A DNA stretch of 64,000 nucleotides, from positions 26,711,795 through 26,775,794 of the forward strand of contig NC_092670.1 of assembly GCF_964355755.1 (NCBI RefSeq). Reading direction: 5' to 3'. Position numbers and translations under genes: made by a program. Position 1 is the stretch's first letter. Every line of letters begins with the position of its first letter. The notes under the pieces are model-generated. The model searched no databases and was not told the DNA's origin. It saw nothing but the letters and a program-made list of their open reading frames with translations. Below are positions 52,441 to 63,245 of this stretch, piece by piece. This DNA comes from Antedon mediterranea. Lineage: Eukaryota; Echinodermata; Crinoidea; Comatulida; Antedonidae.

Positions 52441-53205
52441 CTGTTTACTTTATCGTTTTGATTTAGCTTTTCGCTTTTTATTTTTGTATCTCCATTGAGA
52501 TCCAGCCACTGATACCCACAGCATTGTTATTTTTCTCAGTAATTTGCCTTTGGATTTATAGTATATACTATATATACATTATATAGTATAGATAAAGATT
52601 GCAATAATAAACAACAACTAATATTTTGTGTAAACATAAATAGTATATGATTATAAATAATGATAATAAGCATATTAACTAAGCATATAATATTTAGATA
52701 TATAATGATTCTTTAACTTTTTTCGGAAAGTAAATAATGATATTGACGTTTTGATATTTGGCGGGATATGATTCCACAAATTAGGACCTGATATAGTTAT
52801 AAAAAATTTAGTTTTAGTAAGTCTAGCAAAAGGAATGTTTAAATGAGAAGTTCTTAAAATTGTAATTGTAAAATTTGGTACGTTTACAGAGCATATCAAA
52901 CATAGAAATAGGAAGTTGGTTTTTAAAATAATTAAACATAAAACTGGCAACTTGAACATTGTGGATATCCGTTAATTTTAATATACCAAGACGTTTAAAA
53001 AGGGGTTCAGATGAGGTTCTATATGGTGAAAAAGTAATAATTCTTGCTGCACGTTTTGTAATTTAGTTAATCTGCAGCCCAAATAATGTTACAATACTGG
53101 AAATAAGGAAGTACAAGTGTGTTATAAAGAGAAATTAAAATATTTAGAGGGAAGAAGTGCTTAAGTCTGTTAATAATACTAATAGATCTTGATATTTTTT
53201 TCGAA

Positions 53206-53284
53206 ACGTAATTTTGATGACTGGTCCATTTGAGGTTTTCATGAATATATACACCTAAAAAAAGTGTTTCAGTTTTGCGTTCAA
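53206..53284 (-). repeat. Source segment of an internal duplication
   Basis: cgaaacgtaattttgatgac...cagttttgcgttcaatt is repeated almost exactly at 53,491-53,569 in the same orientation, about 285 bp away. Confidence 0.85.
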
Positions 53285-53490
53285 TTTGAATTCCGTCAAG
53301 AAGTATATTTAGGTTATCAACTTTTAGTTTACGTTGAGAATTGTGAAAAATTTAATAATTTGTTTTAAGAGTATTAATAAGTAATTTGTTTGAAATAAAC
53401 CAGTCACAAAATTTTGTTAATTCATCATTGAATGTAGTAAATAATAAATCAATATTGGAATTAGAGTAAAATAAGGTGGTGTCGTCGGCG

Positions 53491-53569
53491 AAACGTAATT
53501 TTGATGACTGGTCCATTTGAGGTTTTCATGAATATATACACCTAAAAAAAGTGTTTCAGTTTTGCGTTC
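53491..53569 (-). repeat. 80 bp templated insertion between RT motifs
   Basis: It is a copy of 53,206-53,284. It lies between the MYVND/KMHLR block and FADDTTLFY, where the RT should be continuous, so it disables the enzyme. Confidence 0.85.
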
Positions 53570-53700
53570 AATTCGAACGCAAATGCATTTTGTTACTGAC
53601 ATTAGCCATCATTAACATACATAAGGAAGAGCAATGGCCCAAGCACAGATCCCTGTGGCACTCCGCAAGTAATATCCATCGTCGACGATGTACAAGATCC

Positions 53701-55827
53701 TCATGCAACATATTGTTTTCTATCTTTCAAATAACTATTAAACCAATTCAATGAAATACCTCTAATTCCATAGCACTCAAGTTTTTTAATTAAATTATCG
53801 TGATTAATAACATCGAAGGCCTTTGAAAGATCAATAAATAAACTTAATAAATTTTCTTTTGATTCAAATGAATTTGTAATATTATTAATAAGATCTAAAA
53901 CGGCATGGGATGTAGAGTGATTTTTTCGAAAACCATATTGGCGTTTATTAAGTATATCAAATTTTGTGAGATAATCAGAAAGTTTAGAATACATGAGTTT
54001 TTCAATAATTTTGGAAAAGACTGAAAGTAGTGATATTGGCCGGTAATTAGATAATTGACTTCGTTCACCTTTCTTGAAAATGGGCACAACTTTAACTAGT
54101 TTTAAGTGTGTTGGAAAAGTGCCAGATAAAAAAGATGAATTTATACAATGGGTAAGTTGGTGGATGATTAAGGGAGATACAGATTTTAAGACACGAGCAG
54201 TAATACCGTCAGATCCAGACCCTTTATTAGAATTTAGATTGTATATAGTTAGGTTAACATCATCAATTGAAACTGGGCTAATATAAAATGAGTTGGCAAA
54301 CGCAGAATGAAGATAAGATGGATCAGTTATATTAGTTGGCATACTATTAATAAGATTAGGACCAATTGTAGAAAAATAGTTGTTAAACGATTCACATATC
54401 TCTTTTTGAGTTTTGTAAATATTATCACCGTCTTTAATTAGATTCGGGTGCTTATTATTATTACCTTTATTTAAAACAGAATTTATTACAAGCCATGTGT
54501 TCTTCAGATTACCTTTATATCTATCAAACTGGGAAGTATAATAATTCTTTTTAGCAGTGCGACAAAGATTAGTGAAAATATTATTATATTTTGTATAGTT
54601 TAGTTTGTCATTATTACTACGTGTGTGCATATATTTGTTATAAAGTTTATGTTTCCGTGAACTACATTTTAAGAGAGCAGATGACATCCATGGTTGTTTA
54701 AACGTTTTATTTGATTTTATACTACTTTTAACCAAGTGTCTGGAGTGGATATTTGTAAATTTTTCAATAAATATATCAAAACTCAATCTTGGGTCACAAT
54801 CAAATATCATAGACCAGTCTTCACCTTCTAAATCAATCGATAAGGCATTTAGGTCGTTTATACGAAATGAATAGTTGGCGCTATTATCATCAAGGTTTTG
54901 ATCATTATTTTCTTGATCAATGAACTGAAATATAGGAAGGTGGTCGGAGATATCATTAAGTAAAACACCAGCAACTATTTTATAGTTAGATTGTTTGGAA
55001 TAAAAATGATCAATCAAGGTGGCCGAAGTTGAGGTAATCCTAGTTGGTTTTGAAATAGTTGGAAAAAAAGAATGGGAAATTAAAGTATTTAGGTAGGTGT
55101 TTGTTAATTTATGGTTATGGAATTTTAATAAATCAATATTGAAGTCTCCCATGAGATGACAATTTTTGTTTTCATTGTTAATTTGGGTTAATACATTATC
55201 GACGGATTTAGTAAAAGAATCTAGCCCTCCACAGGGGGCTCTGTAAATAATGCCTATAATATAATTTGTTGTCTTTGAATTTTCAATCTCAACAAAAAGT
55301 GATTCGGAAAGGTCGTCTGGTAATTTTAAGTCATTTCGAATTGTAATGCTAATATCATTACGTATAAAAAATGCAACTCCTCCGCCAATTTGATTATTGC
55401 TTCTATTGCTTGCAAAGAAGGAGTAGTTATTAATGAAAGGAATAGGGGAGTTTTTATTAAGCCATGTTTCACTGATACCGATTATGGAAAATTTGTTATT
55501 AATTGAATTCAAAAGGCATTCGAGATCATTAACTTTATGCGTAATACTTCTAATATTAAGATGCAGGAGAGATAGTTTAGTATTAAAGGATGTATTAAAC
55601 TTAGAATTAAATTGTGAATAATCATAAAAGCTGCATTCATCTAGGGTAACTGTCTGTGAATTGAGATTATTAATTAGTTGATCAAAAGATTCATCATATT
55701 TGTCATTTTCATTGTAATTAACTGGATTAAAGGTTATGTTAGAAATATCATTGTTGTTAGTAAGTTCATAGTTCACATTAAAGTCATAAAAAGGAAGTAA
55801 GTGAAGATAATTAACATTCATTAACAA
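53701..55827 (-). CDS. ORF2 of the LINE: endonuclease and RT N-half
   Basis: 708 codons. Endonuclease motifs: LLHLNIRSITHKVNDLE, IIGISETWLN, GGGVAFFI, GIIYRAPC, HLMGDFNIDLL, DHLPIFQF. RT motifs: LKLVKVVPIFKKGERS, LSNYRPISLLSVFSKIIEKL, YGFRKNHSTSHAVLDL, SLFIDLSKAFDVINHDNLI. A stop shortly after DRKQYVA ends the frame. The next RT block ([20 protein letters not shown]) is at 53,670-53,612. It is the best-preserved LINE ORF in the window. Confidence 0.88.
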   Translation of the reverse strand: MLMNVNYLHLLPFYDFNVNYELTNNNDISNITFNPVNYNENDKYDESFDQLINNLNSQTVTLDECSFYDYSQFNSKFNTSFNTKLSLLHLNIRSITHKVNDLECLLNSINNKFSIIGISETWLNKNSPIPFINNYSFFASNRSNNQIGGGVAFFIRNDISITIRNDLKLPDDLSESLFVEIENSKTTNYIIGIIYRAPCGGLDSFTKSVDNVLTQINNENKNCHLMGDFNIDLLKFHNHKLTNTYLNTLISHSFFPTISKPTRITSTSATLIDHFYSKQSNYKIVAGVLLNDISDHLPIFQFIDQENNDQNLDDNSANYSFRINDLNALSIDLEGEDWSMIFDCDPRLSFDIFIEKFTNIHSRHLVKSSIKSNKTFKQPWMSSALLKCSSRKHKLYNKYMHTRSNNDKLNYTKYNNIFTNLCRTAKKNYYTSQFDRYKGNLKNTWLVINSVLNKGNNNKHPNLIKDGDNIYKTQKEICESFNNYFSTIGPNLINSMPTNITDPSYLHSAFANSFYISPVSIDDVNLTIYNLNSNKGSGSDGITARVLKSVSPLIIHQLTHCINSSFLSGTFPTHLKLVKVVPIFKKGERSQLSNYRPISLLSVFSKIIEKLMYSKLSDYLTKFDILNKRQYGFRKNHSTSHAVLDLINNITNSFESKENLLSLFIDLSKAFDVINHDNLIKKLECYGIRGISLNWFNSYLKDRKQYVA

Positions 55828-56014
55828 TAGCTGCGTATAACGTTATCTAAAAAAGAAATACAGCAATAAGCATGCATGAGACTGTATGTATACATTAATA
55901 CATAATTAATGAGAAGCAAAATAAACAATTCTTGAAATAAAAATTTATTATAGGTAATATTTTGGTTGAAGGTAAGTAGAGTCAAAGTAAAGTTAATTAT
56001 TGCGACGACTAGAA

Positions 56015-56863
56015 TTACTCAGTAGCTACGGGGGCATGTGCTTCCTTGAGGTTCGGGTAGTATTTGGCAAGATGATCCATGTCAATGAATGTGCGAACAT
56101 AACCATTTGCATCTATGTAACGCAACTTGTCAAGGTGGAGCCAAGCCTTTACTTTGTTGGAATGCAGGTATTTCATCGATGAGTATAAGGCCTTTCTTCT
56201 ACTTATCACTCTGCTGGTAAAATCATCATTTACGTAGATGTTATTATCTTTAAATTTAGGTCTCACTTTTGGAGCTGCCTTGCGTACTCTTTCTTTAGTG
56301 GAATATCTGAGAAAGTATGCAACAAGTGGTCTCGGTTTATCCCTGGTGGTATTCCGTGGTCCAACTCGATGGGCTCGTTGTATATCATCATTAGCGATTT
56401 TGATGCCGGTGGTATTGGAAATAAATGAGGAAAGGAAATTAACAGTACCTTCGCTATCCTCCGCTTGTTCGGGTATGCCAGTAAACCTCAGATTGTTACG
56501 GCGTTGACGTCCTTCTAGGTTGTCGATTTTGTCGCGTATCTCTTCTATGCATTCCGTAGTGGATTGCTGCGTATCCTCGGCAATATCCTTCAGCTTAACA
56601 TCCATGAAATCAGAATTTTCCTGCATATCGGCGTGCAAATTCCTCAGTTCTTTTTGTAAACCGGTGATTTCAAGATTGAGGATGGTAATGTCTTTTTCCA
56701 AGGAGACAATCTTGGTGACTGCGTCGCATAATGTTGATTTAATATCAGCAATGGTTTTGCAGCCCATGATTGACTTGATGAGAGTCGACAGCCAGGTGTT
56801 CGGTTCAACGGCGCTAATATTTAAATTAGAAATATTTGGCTCATTGTTTTCCACGTTGGCCAT
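56015..56863 (-). CDS. L1-like ORF1 protein
   Basis: 282 codons, intact. A coiled-coil region (VSLEKDITILNLEITGLQKE ... IEEIRDKIDNLEGRQ) is followed by an RRM-like start RRNNLRFTGIPE, then DIQRAHRVGPR, and a C-terminal domain (VAYFLRYSTKERVRKAA, NIYVNDDFTSRVISRRKAL). This is the L1 ORF1p-type trimeric RNA chaperone layout, which CR1-group and related LINEs of marine invertebrates also use. It is likely to bind its own RNA. It is followed on the minus strand by ORF2 after about 190 bp. Confidence 0.88.
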   Translation of the reverse strand: MANVENNEPNISNLNISAVEPNTWLSTLIKSIMGCKTIADIKSTLCDAVTKIVSLEKDITILNLEITGLQKELRNLHADMQENSDFMDVKLKDIAEDTQQSTTECIEEIRDKIDNLEGRQRRNNLRFTGIPEQAEDSEGTVNFLSSFISNTTGIKIANDDIQRAHRVGPRNTTRDKPRPLVAYFLRYSTKERVRKAAPKVRPKFKDNNIYVNDDFTSRVISRRKALYSSMKYLHSNKVKAWLHLDKLRYIDANGYVRTFIDMDHLAKYYPNLKEAHAPVATE

Positions 56864-56999
56864 TGTAGATGTTTAGTTAGAATAAATAACAAAAGTGTGC
56901 TTATATTTAATGCAACCGATACGTTCACTATCCAGGTAGGTATACAGGTCTCATGCAGTTAGTAGCTTATCCTTGCGACATGCTATCACAGGTAAGCGA

Positions 57000-57354
57000 G
57001 TACTGTATCTAAAAACGAATACGTGTGAGAGCTCCGCTCAAACACGTCTGCACTCGACGAAGGACAATGTATTTCTGCGTTTACAAAATTGCCAGGAGTG
57101 CGCAGATTTTTGCGCGCGCACTGCGCGTTAAATGTTATTGCGCACTCTTTTTGCCCGATTTCTGTTTTCTTGACTTACTTTTCAACTCGAAATTACGTTA
57201 TACGAGCACGTCAAAAGTGACAGGCTACGCACGTGTAAATTAAAAAAATATAAATGTTTTTAAACATTTCAACATTTTTAAACATGTTCAGTAATTTCGG
57301 TCAGTTGGTAGGTTGGTCGGTCGGTCGGTCGGTAAACACTAATGAGCACGCGAC
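57000..57354. repeat. Repeat related to the 43,051 composite
   Basis: gcgcgcgcactgcgcgtt (57,112) and the (GGTC)n run ending at 57,332 with acgcgactgcagcc recall the cgcg-rich and GACCGACAGACA modules at 43,051-44,290. Part of it may be LINE 5' UTR. Confidence 0.4.
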
Positions 57355-57945
57355 TGCAGCCATCTATATGGCCTTGTTACATATAGGACATGTACCATCA
57401 TTATCTTCTTCCCATATAGATTAAGTGCAAGTGTATTTGATCTTGCCTTAAATTTAAGACTTGCCCCTAAGAAATCTAATTTATCTAAAAGATACGGTTC
57501 TATATATGGCGTGGATTTAAGTGTGACATAATTCATCAATGAAGTTTTCTTTCTGGCTTGGTCAAAAATTTGGATACCATCAATACTTTTAATTATATTT
57601 TTTGAAATGTTTACCCATTGATTGTTAGTATCTGTCGTTAATTTAAACCTGTGGCTCATTCCACACGAGTCTAGAGTATTTTGCATATGGTTGTACCATT
57701 TCCACTTAAATGTAGACGTATGACCAATGAATAGCATTGCACTAAAAACCAATTTGGGCCATCGACTCATATCCATCTTTACTAAACGATTTAAGAAATC
57801 AATTCGTTGCATGTCTTGAATAGTTGAAATAGACTTCCAATCTTGATCACCGTACAAAGCTTCCTTACAAGTTGTACGTGGTGCTTTGAGTATCGCCTTT
57901 GCCATTTGGGTTTTTTCAAGATTTTGAATATCACTTATACCACCA
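57355..57945 (-). pseudogene. C-terminal domain of the split LINE
   Basis: The frame at 57,905-57,339 reads APRTTCKEALYGDQDWKSIS, IDFLNRLVKMDMSRWPKL and FKARSNTLALNLYG. After a frameshift it ends DNDGTCPIC. It joins the part ending at 61,575. Confidence 0.8.
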
Positions 57946-57984
57946 CAGACATATTATATATATATACATATTATATATATTTAT

Positions 57985-58498
57985 ATAGATGCGTTGAGGA
58001 AGCAAAAGTGCTCAATTGTATATTAAAGCAGATCCCGGCAGGAGTTAATAAGCGTATAAGTCAATTATCAAGCGACGAAGAAACATTCGAAAACACCAAG
58101 CAACTATACAGCGAAGCACTTCGAACAAGCGGACACAAAGATAACTTACTCTACACCCACCACTCCGCATCCGGTATAAGAAGAAACAGAGGGAGAAACC
58201 CACCATTCAGTACGAACATTAAGACAAATGTCACACGAACCTTTTTACAATTAATTAAAAAACATTTTCCCAATGGACACGTATTACATAAAATATTTAA
58301 TAAGAACAATGTTAAAGTAAGCTATAGTTGTATGCCATGTGTAAAAAATGTAATTAGCAAGCATAACCACAATGTACTGAACCCCCATACAGAACGAGAA
58401 AGTGCGTGCAATTGCCGCAACAAACCCGAATGCCCCCTAAATGGTTCATGCCTCGCATCTGAAATTGTCTACCAACGTCATAACAAATAACGAAACTA
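57985..58498 (+). pseudogene. Penelope-like protein, region before GIY-YIG
   Basis: The frame reads IPAGVNKRISQLSSDEETFE through CNCRNKPECPLNGSCLASEI. The Cys-rich block is the linker that precedes GIY-YIG in this group. The frame breaks about 20 bases before the LINE insertion. Confidence 0.72.
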
Positions 58499-58506
58499 AG
58501 ACATAT

Positions 58507-61133
58507 ATTCATTCATTCATTCATTCAGGCTTATCGCCTGACTTTATTTACTTTAGGCCTCTGGCCCCTAGTAATTAACAAAATAATAATTACATTGAAA
58601 AATAAAGCAATTTATGGTCACAAGATAAATGAATTAATTAATTTCGTTCTCTAAGCAAAACATATATCTTAACTTATAAGCATGATAAATATATTTAGAT
58701 AGATTATCAATAATTATTGGATCCTGTGATGACATTAAACGACAGAATTTAAAAGTATTTGGATTTTCAAAAAATAAAGAAGGTATAAATTTTTTTTCTG
58801 ATTTCCTTGTAACGAGAGCAAACTGTAACAAAATGATATTCATCTTCAACTTCATTTATATTACATATTGTACATAACCTATTGCTGCGCTCTATTCTTT
58901 TCCATCTTCCCCTTTCTACCTCTAGTTGAAGTGTGCCCAGTCTTAGTTGACTTAAAGCTCGCTTATATCTAGTATCATCAAGGGTCTGTAGTAAGTATCC
59001 ATCTACTCCGAAATTGTTTTTGAACATTTTATAGTATCTTAATTTTGAAGAAATATTTATGCTTTCAAGAAAGGATTGGCGTTCCATATCGGTTAGCCTT
59101 TCTTTTATTTTATTAACTATATAAAATTTATCAAGGACATTATTTTGTGAAAACCATATTTTTCCATGACCAATAGAGCATAACATATGTTTTACATCGC
59201 TTACCCAACAATTACTATTATTTTGCGCTTTATGAAGTTGAGATTTATAACATTTCTTCGCATATTTGTCCTCGTTCATATTTACTAGTCTTACCCAATA
59301 ACGGATAACATTGAGTACACTTTCGATTGATAAAGAGAATCGTCCACATTCTCCTCTAATTGAAACATTTGTGGCTGATTTCCCGACCCCTAAAACATAT
59401 CTACAGAAATTATTTTGAATATCATCAATTTTGTTGTTGTTTAGTTTTCCCCATATTTCAGTATAATTGGGTTTATTTTAACATCAAATAAGTAGTTCCA
59501 AATATTCACTGGTAGACGTCCATATTTCTGATATATTATATTTTTGAGTGAGAAAAGTGCTTTATTAGCCTGTGTATTATTTTGTTCTCTGGCCTTTTCC
59601 CAATTTCCTGAACAATCGAAAGTGACTCAAAGATATTTAAGAGATTTTACTATTTCAATTTCTTTACCAAGATAATTCCACTTTTCGTAGTTCTTAAGTT
59701 TTCAATTTTTTTTAAATACTATTATTTTACTTTTTTCAATGTTAACTACCAATCCCCACCTATTACAATAATATGCTAGTTTATTTAAAAGACTAAAAAC
59801 TAGATCATCTGCATACAGTAGGTGATTAATATTTATGTTATCAATTTTTATTTTGTTTCGATTTTCAGCAGTATGTAATAACTCAGTTATATCATTAATA
59901 AAAATATTAAATAATAATGAAGATAAAGGTGACCCTTGTTGTATTCCTACTTCACATTTAAAGGATTCTCCAATTTTGTTGCCAACCTTTACATGCCCTT
60001 TTAATTTACTATACATTGTTTTTATAACTTTGATTATTTTACCTTTTATACCAGATTTTCTTAGTTTACTTATAAGGAAATCGTGTCTAATAGAATCGAA
60101 AGCGCGTTTTAAATCTATAAACGCCATGTACACAGTTCCTCGTTTTTTTTGAGAGATATTTGTTAACAATTGTGTCTAAAATAAATATGTTATCAATAGT
60201 ACGACAATCTTTTCTAAACCCTCCCTGTTCTTGATGTAATATTTCATTTTCTTCTGTCCATTTGCTTAATCTATTGCTTATAATGTATAAAAACACCTTG
60301 CCTAAAGTGGATATTAAGGATACGCCTCTATAATTTGCTGGTTGATCTCTTTTGCCCTTTTTAAATATAGGAATAATAATGCTTGTTGCCCATTGTTGGG
60401 GAAAATTTCCAGGGGTAAAAATACTATTAAAAATTTTCGTAATTGCGCTAATAGCAGCATTTGGGATACAAGTAAAAAATTCAATTGGGAATCCATCAAT
60501 ACCTGGAGCTTTACTCCTTTTCTGTGCTTTAATTGCATAACTTACCTATTCCCGGCTGATTTCTTCATTGTAACAATCGTTATGTTCGCAATTGTTATCG
60601 TTATCGTCTTCTATATTGATTTCTTGTATATTATTTGTTTGATTTTGGAACATAGTTTTGAAGTAATCATGCCATTTTTTAAGTGTAATGTTTGTCACGT
60701 TTTGTCGTCGTTTGGTTTTAAGGTTTTTCCAAAATTTTGTACTGTTATGTTCCTTTATTAACCTGATTAATTTTTGTTGGGATGAATTTTTATGTTTATT
60801 TTTTTTAAATTTTATTAATTTTTTATAACTCCTTTTCTTTAACAGATTTTCCTTTAATAGGGTGTTAGTTTTGTATTTTCTATATTTATTAAGAATGCTA
60901 CGAATAATAATTTTCTTTTTTTTGCATTGACGATCAAACCATGTATTCTTGGGCAATTTTGTGCATTTTTTTTGTATTTGTGTTTGTTTTTTTGTATTTA
61001 TGTAAACATATTCTAAAGTTCTATAAAGGTTAATTAGGGCTTCATCAATATCCCTTTTTTCAACATTTGCATTAATATCATCAAGAAATTTGAAAATTTG
61101 TTCATCATTCCATTTGTCCTTGGCTTTATTCAC
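58507..61133 (-). mobile_element. LINE inserted in the second Penelope-like element
   Basis: On the minus strand it runs from a 5'-truncated ORF (61,133; MNKAKDKWNDEQIFKFLDDI, CTKLPKNTWFDRQCKKKK) through RT fragments: NFLLVS/IPKCC region at 60,540-60,314, QEQGGFRKDCRTIDNIF, MAFIDLKRAFDSIRHDFL, GIQQGSPLSSLLFNIFI, catalytic LLYADDLVFS at 59,830. A C-terminal domain (59,279-58,767) ends with a CTIC...HFVTVC zinc knuckle. The tail is (GAAT)n at 58,507-58,527. Stops and frameshifts make it inactive. Confidence 0.82.
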
Positions 61134-61450
61134 CTATTGGTATGACGGGTGGGCAGTTTAAAACTAGGTTTAACAATCACAAGAAATCTTTCAAAAAAGA
61201 AACGTACAGTAAAGAATCCGAGCTCTCAAAGTACGTATGGTCTTTGAAAACTAATGACGTAATGTTTACAATTAAATGGAAAGTAATTAAATATTCCTCC
61301 ACTAAGAACGCCGCTTATGGGCGTTGTAGTCTTTGTTTAGATGAAAAGCTATGTATTCTAAATGCAAACAAAACAAATTTGTTAAACAAAAGGTCTGAAC
61401 TGATTTCAAAATGTCGTCATAACAAGAAAATTTACATACCACCTGACTAA
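61134..61450 (+). pseudogene. Penelope-like GIY-YIG domain, C-terminal part
   Basis: It starts with GMTGGQFKTRFNNHKKSFKK and contains SELSKYVWSLKTNDVMF and AAYGRCSLCLDEKLCIL, the second half of GIY-YIG with its Arg, His and Glu-like positions. The preceding YI codons are supplied across the LINE insertion. Confidence 0.75.
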
Positions 61451-61683
61451 AGCCTTATAACACCTCGAGATACGGTATTGTTCAGTCTATCTGAAGATCG
61501 TTTAACGTGAAACACCGTGTAATAGACGCCCGTGTTCTATCTAATTCATAAATACATATTATATACATATATATATGTAGAGCACGCATAGTTAATTGAA
61601 GGAAGACCAAGAGTCTTCCACAACAAATCTCCATAAAACACTCTGTTATAATCATCTTGATCATTAATAATTGACTTTATACG

Positions 61684-62743
61684 CTATAATTCTATATCCC
61701 TTCTAACAACCTCTTCAATATGACAGTGATCGGAAAGAGATCTTGTAATATGGGATCCTAAATATTTGTAACTATTAACTTCTGAAATATAATGATCACT
61801 TAATGGCCATAATCTCTGTTTGTCTGTTCTTTTTCCAGTAATTAAAACATTGGATTTCTCATAGTTGAATTCTAATTTGTAGTCATTACTAAATTTTGTA
61901 GCTAGATCAAGCATTTCTTGTAACTCCCTTTCATCGTTAGCTAGCAGAACAACATCATCTGCCCAGAATAGACCACTTAATTGAACATTATATATTTCTA
62001 TGCCCATTTTATTTTCCCTTAGAAGTTTGGCAAATTCATTTATATATATACATAATAAAATAGGTGATAATGCACAACCTTGTTTAACACCTTCTTCAAT
62101 TTCGAAATATTCTGTTTCGATTTCTCCAAATTTTACTTTACAGTAAACATTAGTATATATATTAAATAACATTTCCATACATTTCCTTTAATACCAATAT
62201 CCCATGCTGTGGTTAACAATTTGTCTCTCCATACAGTATCGAAGGCCTTTCGAAAATCAAGAAAAGCCATATGTGTATTTTTACCTTCTGCCTGTCTAAT
62301 TGAGGTGAAAATATGATCATCACAGCGATGGTCTTTTCTGAATCCACCTTGGATTTCAGACAATATGTTGTTGCTTTCAAGAAACTTTGAGATATTATTA
62401 GATATAATACGCGTGAATACCTTGGACACACACACACATGAGTTGAGAGTTATACCTCTATAATTGTTTAAGTCATTTTTTGGACCTTTCTTGTGATCCG
62501 GGATTATTATACCTTTGTTCCATTCATCAGGGATAGTTTGAAGTTCTAACAGGCGATTAAATAGTTGAGAGAGAGAGATTGGATAAGTTTATCTCTTCCA
62601 AATTTGAGAAGTTCATTAGGAATGGTATCGGTGCCAGGTGCTTTGTGATTTTTACATTGGCCTAAAGCCCTTTTAATATCTAACATAGAGATATATAATA
62701 TATATTGCAAAGCTGAGGGGAATTTTGATATTACATTCATCAC
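61684..62743 (-). pseudogene. RT of the split LINE
   Basis: Three frames (62,743-62,546; 62,435-62,133; 62,178-61,684) carry CKNHKAPGTDTIPNELLKFG, GGFRKDHRCDDHIFTSIRQA, AFLDFRKAFDTVW and the catalytic FWADD. The frames are shifted relative to one another. Confidence 0.8.
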
Positions 62744-63245
62744 TTTTATTTCTTAGATTGTTTATTTCTTCTTTTGTTTGTTTAATTGAATAATCATGAG
62801 TACCTAAGTTACTTTGTCCTAATGTCTTCCAATATTGACATATTGTTTCTTTTATTTTACATTTATCTTTTGTTGTCTCATCAGTTAGGCAGTTTAATTG
62901 AAGTGGTTTAAACTTTTTTGCGGTTATAACCTCGTAAGTTTGTCCAAAAATTCTTACTGCTTACTCCACCGTTTTCTGAAATTTGTGCGCTTTTATCAAT
63001 GCGAACTTGCATTATTTTCTTGTTGAGTGCGTGTTTGACAGCTTTCCTTTATGTTGGTAATTTTGCCATAGCTCGTTGCCATGTACTGTGTTTTTATTAC
63101 TCTTCACCCAATGCCGGTGTTCTTTACTGGCAGCTTTTCTATCTTTGATCAAATGATCAAAGTTTGAGTCCCACCATCGTTTGTGTTTACATTTCTTATT
63201 TTTGAATCCTATTGTTTTATTTGCTGCTTGTAATAATTTTGATCG

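Larger units (their letters stand above)
45590..52570 (+). mobile_element. Penelope-like element (RT + GIY-YIG), split by a gypsy element
   Basis: It begins within the RT region (CPALETFIQAIEEDVQNYI, NDIIIKPADKGSATVAM at 45,600-45,789) and continues at 50,379. The 5' part of the ORF is missing. The 3' region (52,140-52,555) contains CTGATGA, then a GGGC...GCCC stem, then GAAA. Both outer borders lie in TA-rich palindromic runs (tatagtatatactata). Removing the gypsy element and one copy of its CCATG duplication restores the frame at the junction. Confidence 0.85.
52670..56863 (-). mobile_element. Nearly complete LINE with L1-like ORF1 and APE/RT ORF2
   Basis: On the minus strand, ORF1 (56,863-56,015) precedes ORF2 (55,827 downward). 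ORF2 is open through the endonuclease and half of the RT. It is then disrupted by a stop at about 53,700 and an 80 bp templated insertion, and continues through FADDTTLFYSNS (53,488-53,440) and LFLGVYIHENLKWTSH to the C-terminal domain (52,959-52,675; ISGPNLWNHIPPNI). The 5' UTR probably extends towards 57,000. Confidence 0.88.
57946..61570 (+). mobile_element. Second Penelope-like element, split by a LINE
   Basis: The plus-strand parts 57,985-58,506 and 61,134-61,450 form the C-terminal part of an RT/GIY-YIG protein: IPAGVNKRISQLSSDEETFE, FSTNIKTNVTRTFLQLIKKH, VSYSCMPCVKNVISKHN, CNCRNKPECPLNGSC, then YIGMTGGQFKTRFNNHKKSF and ELSKYVWSLK. The GIY-YIG core lies at the split. Both ends sit in tatatacatattatata runs. 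The 3' region has ctgaagatcgtttaacgtgaaac. Confidence 0.75.
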
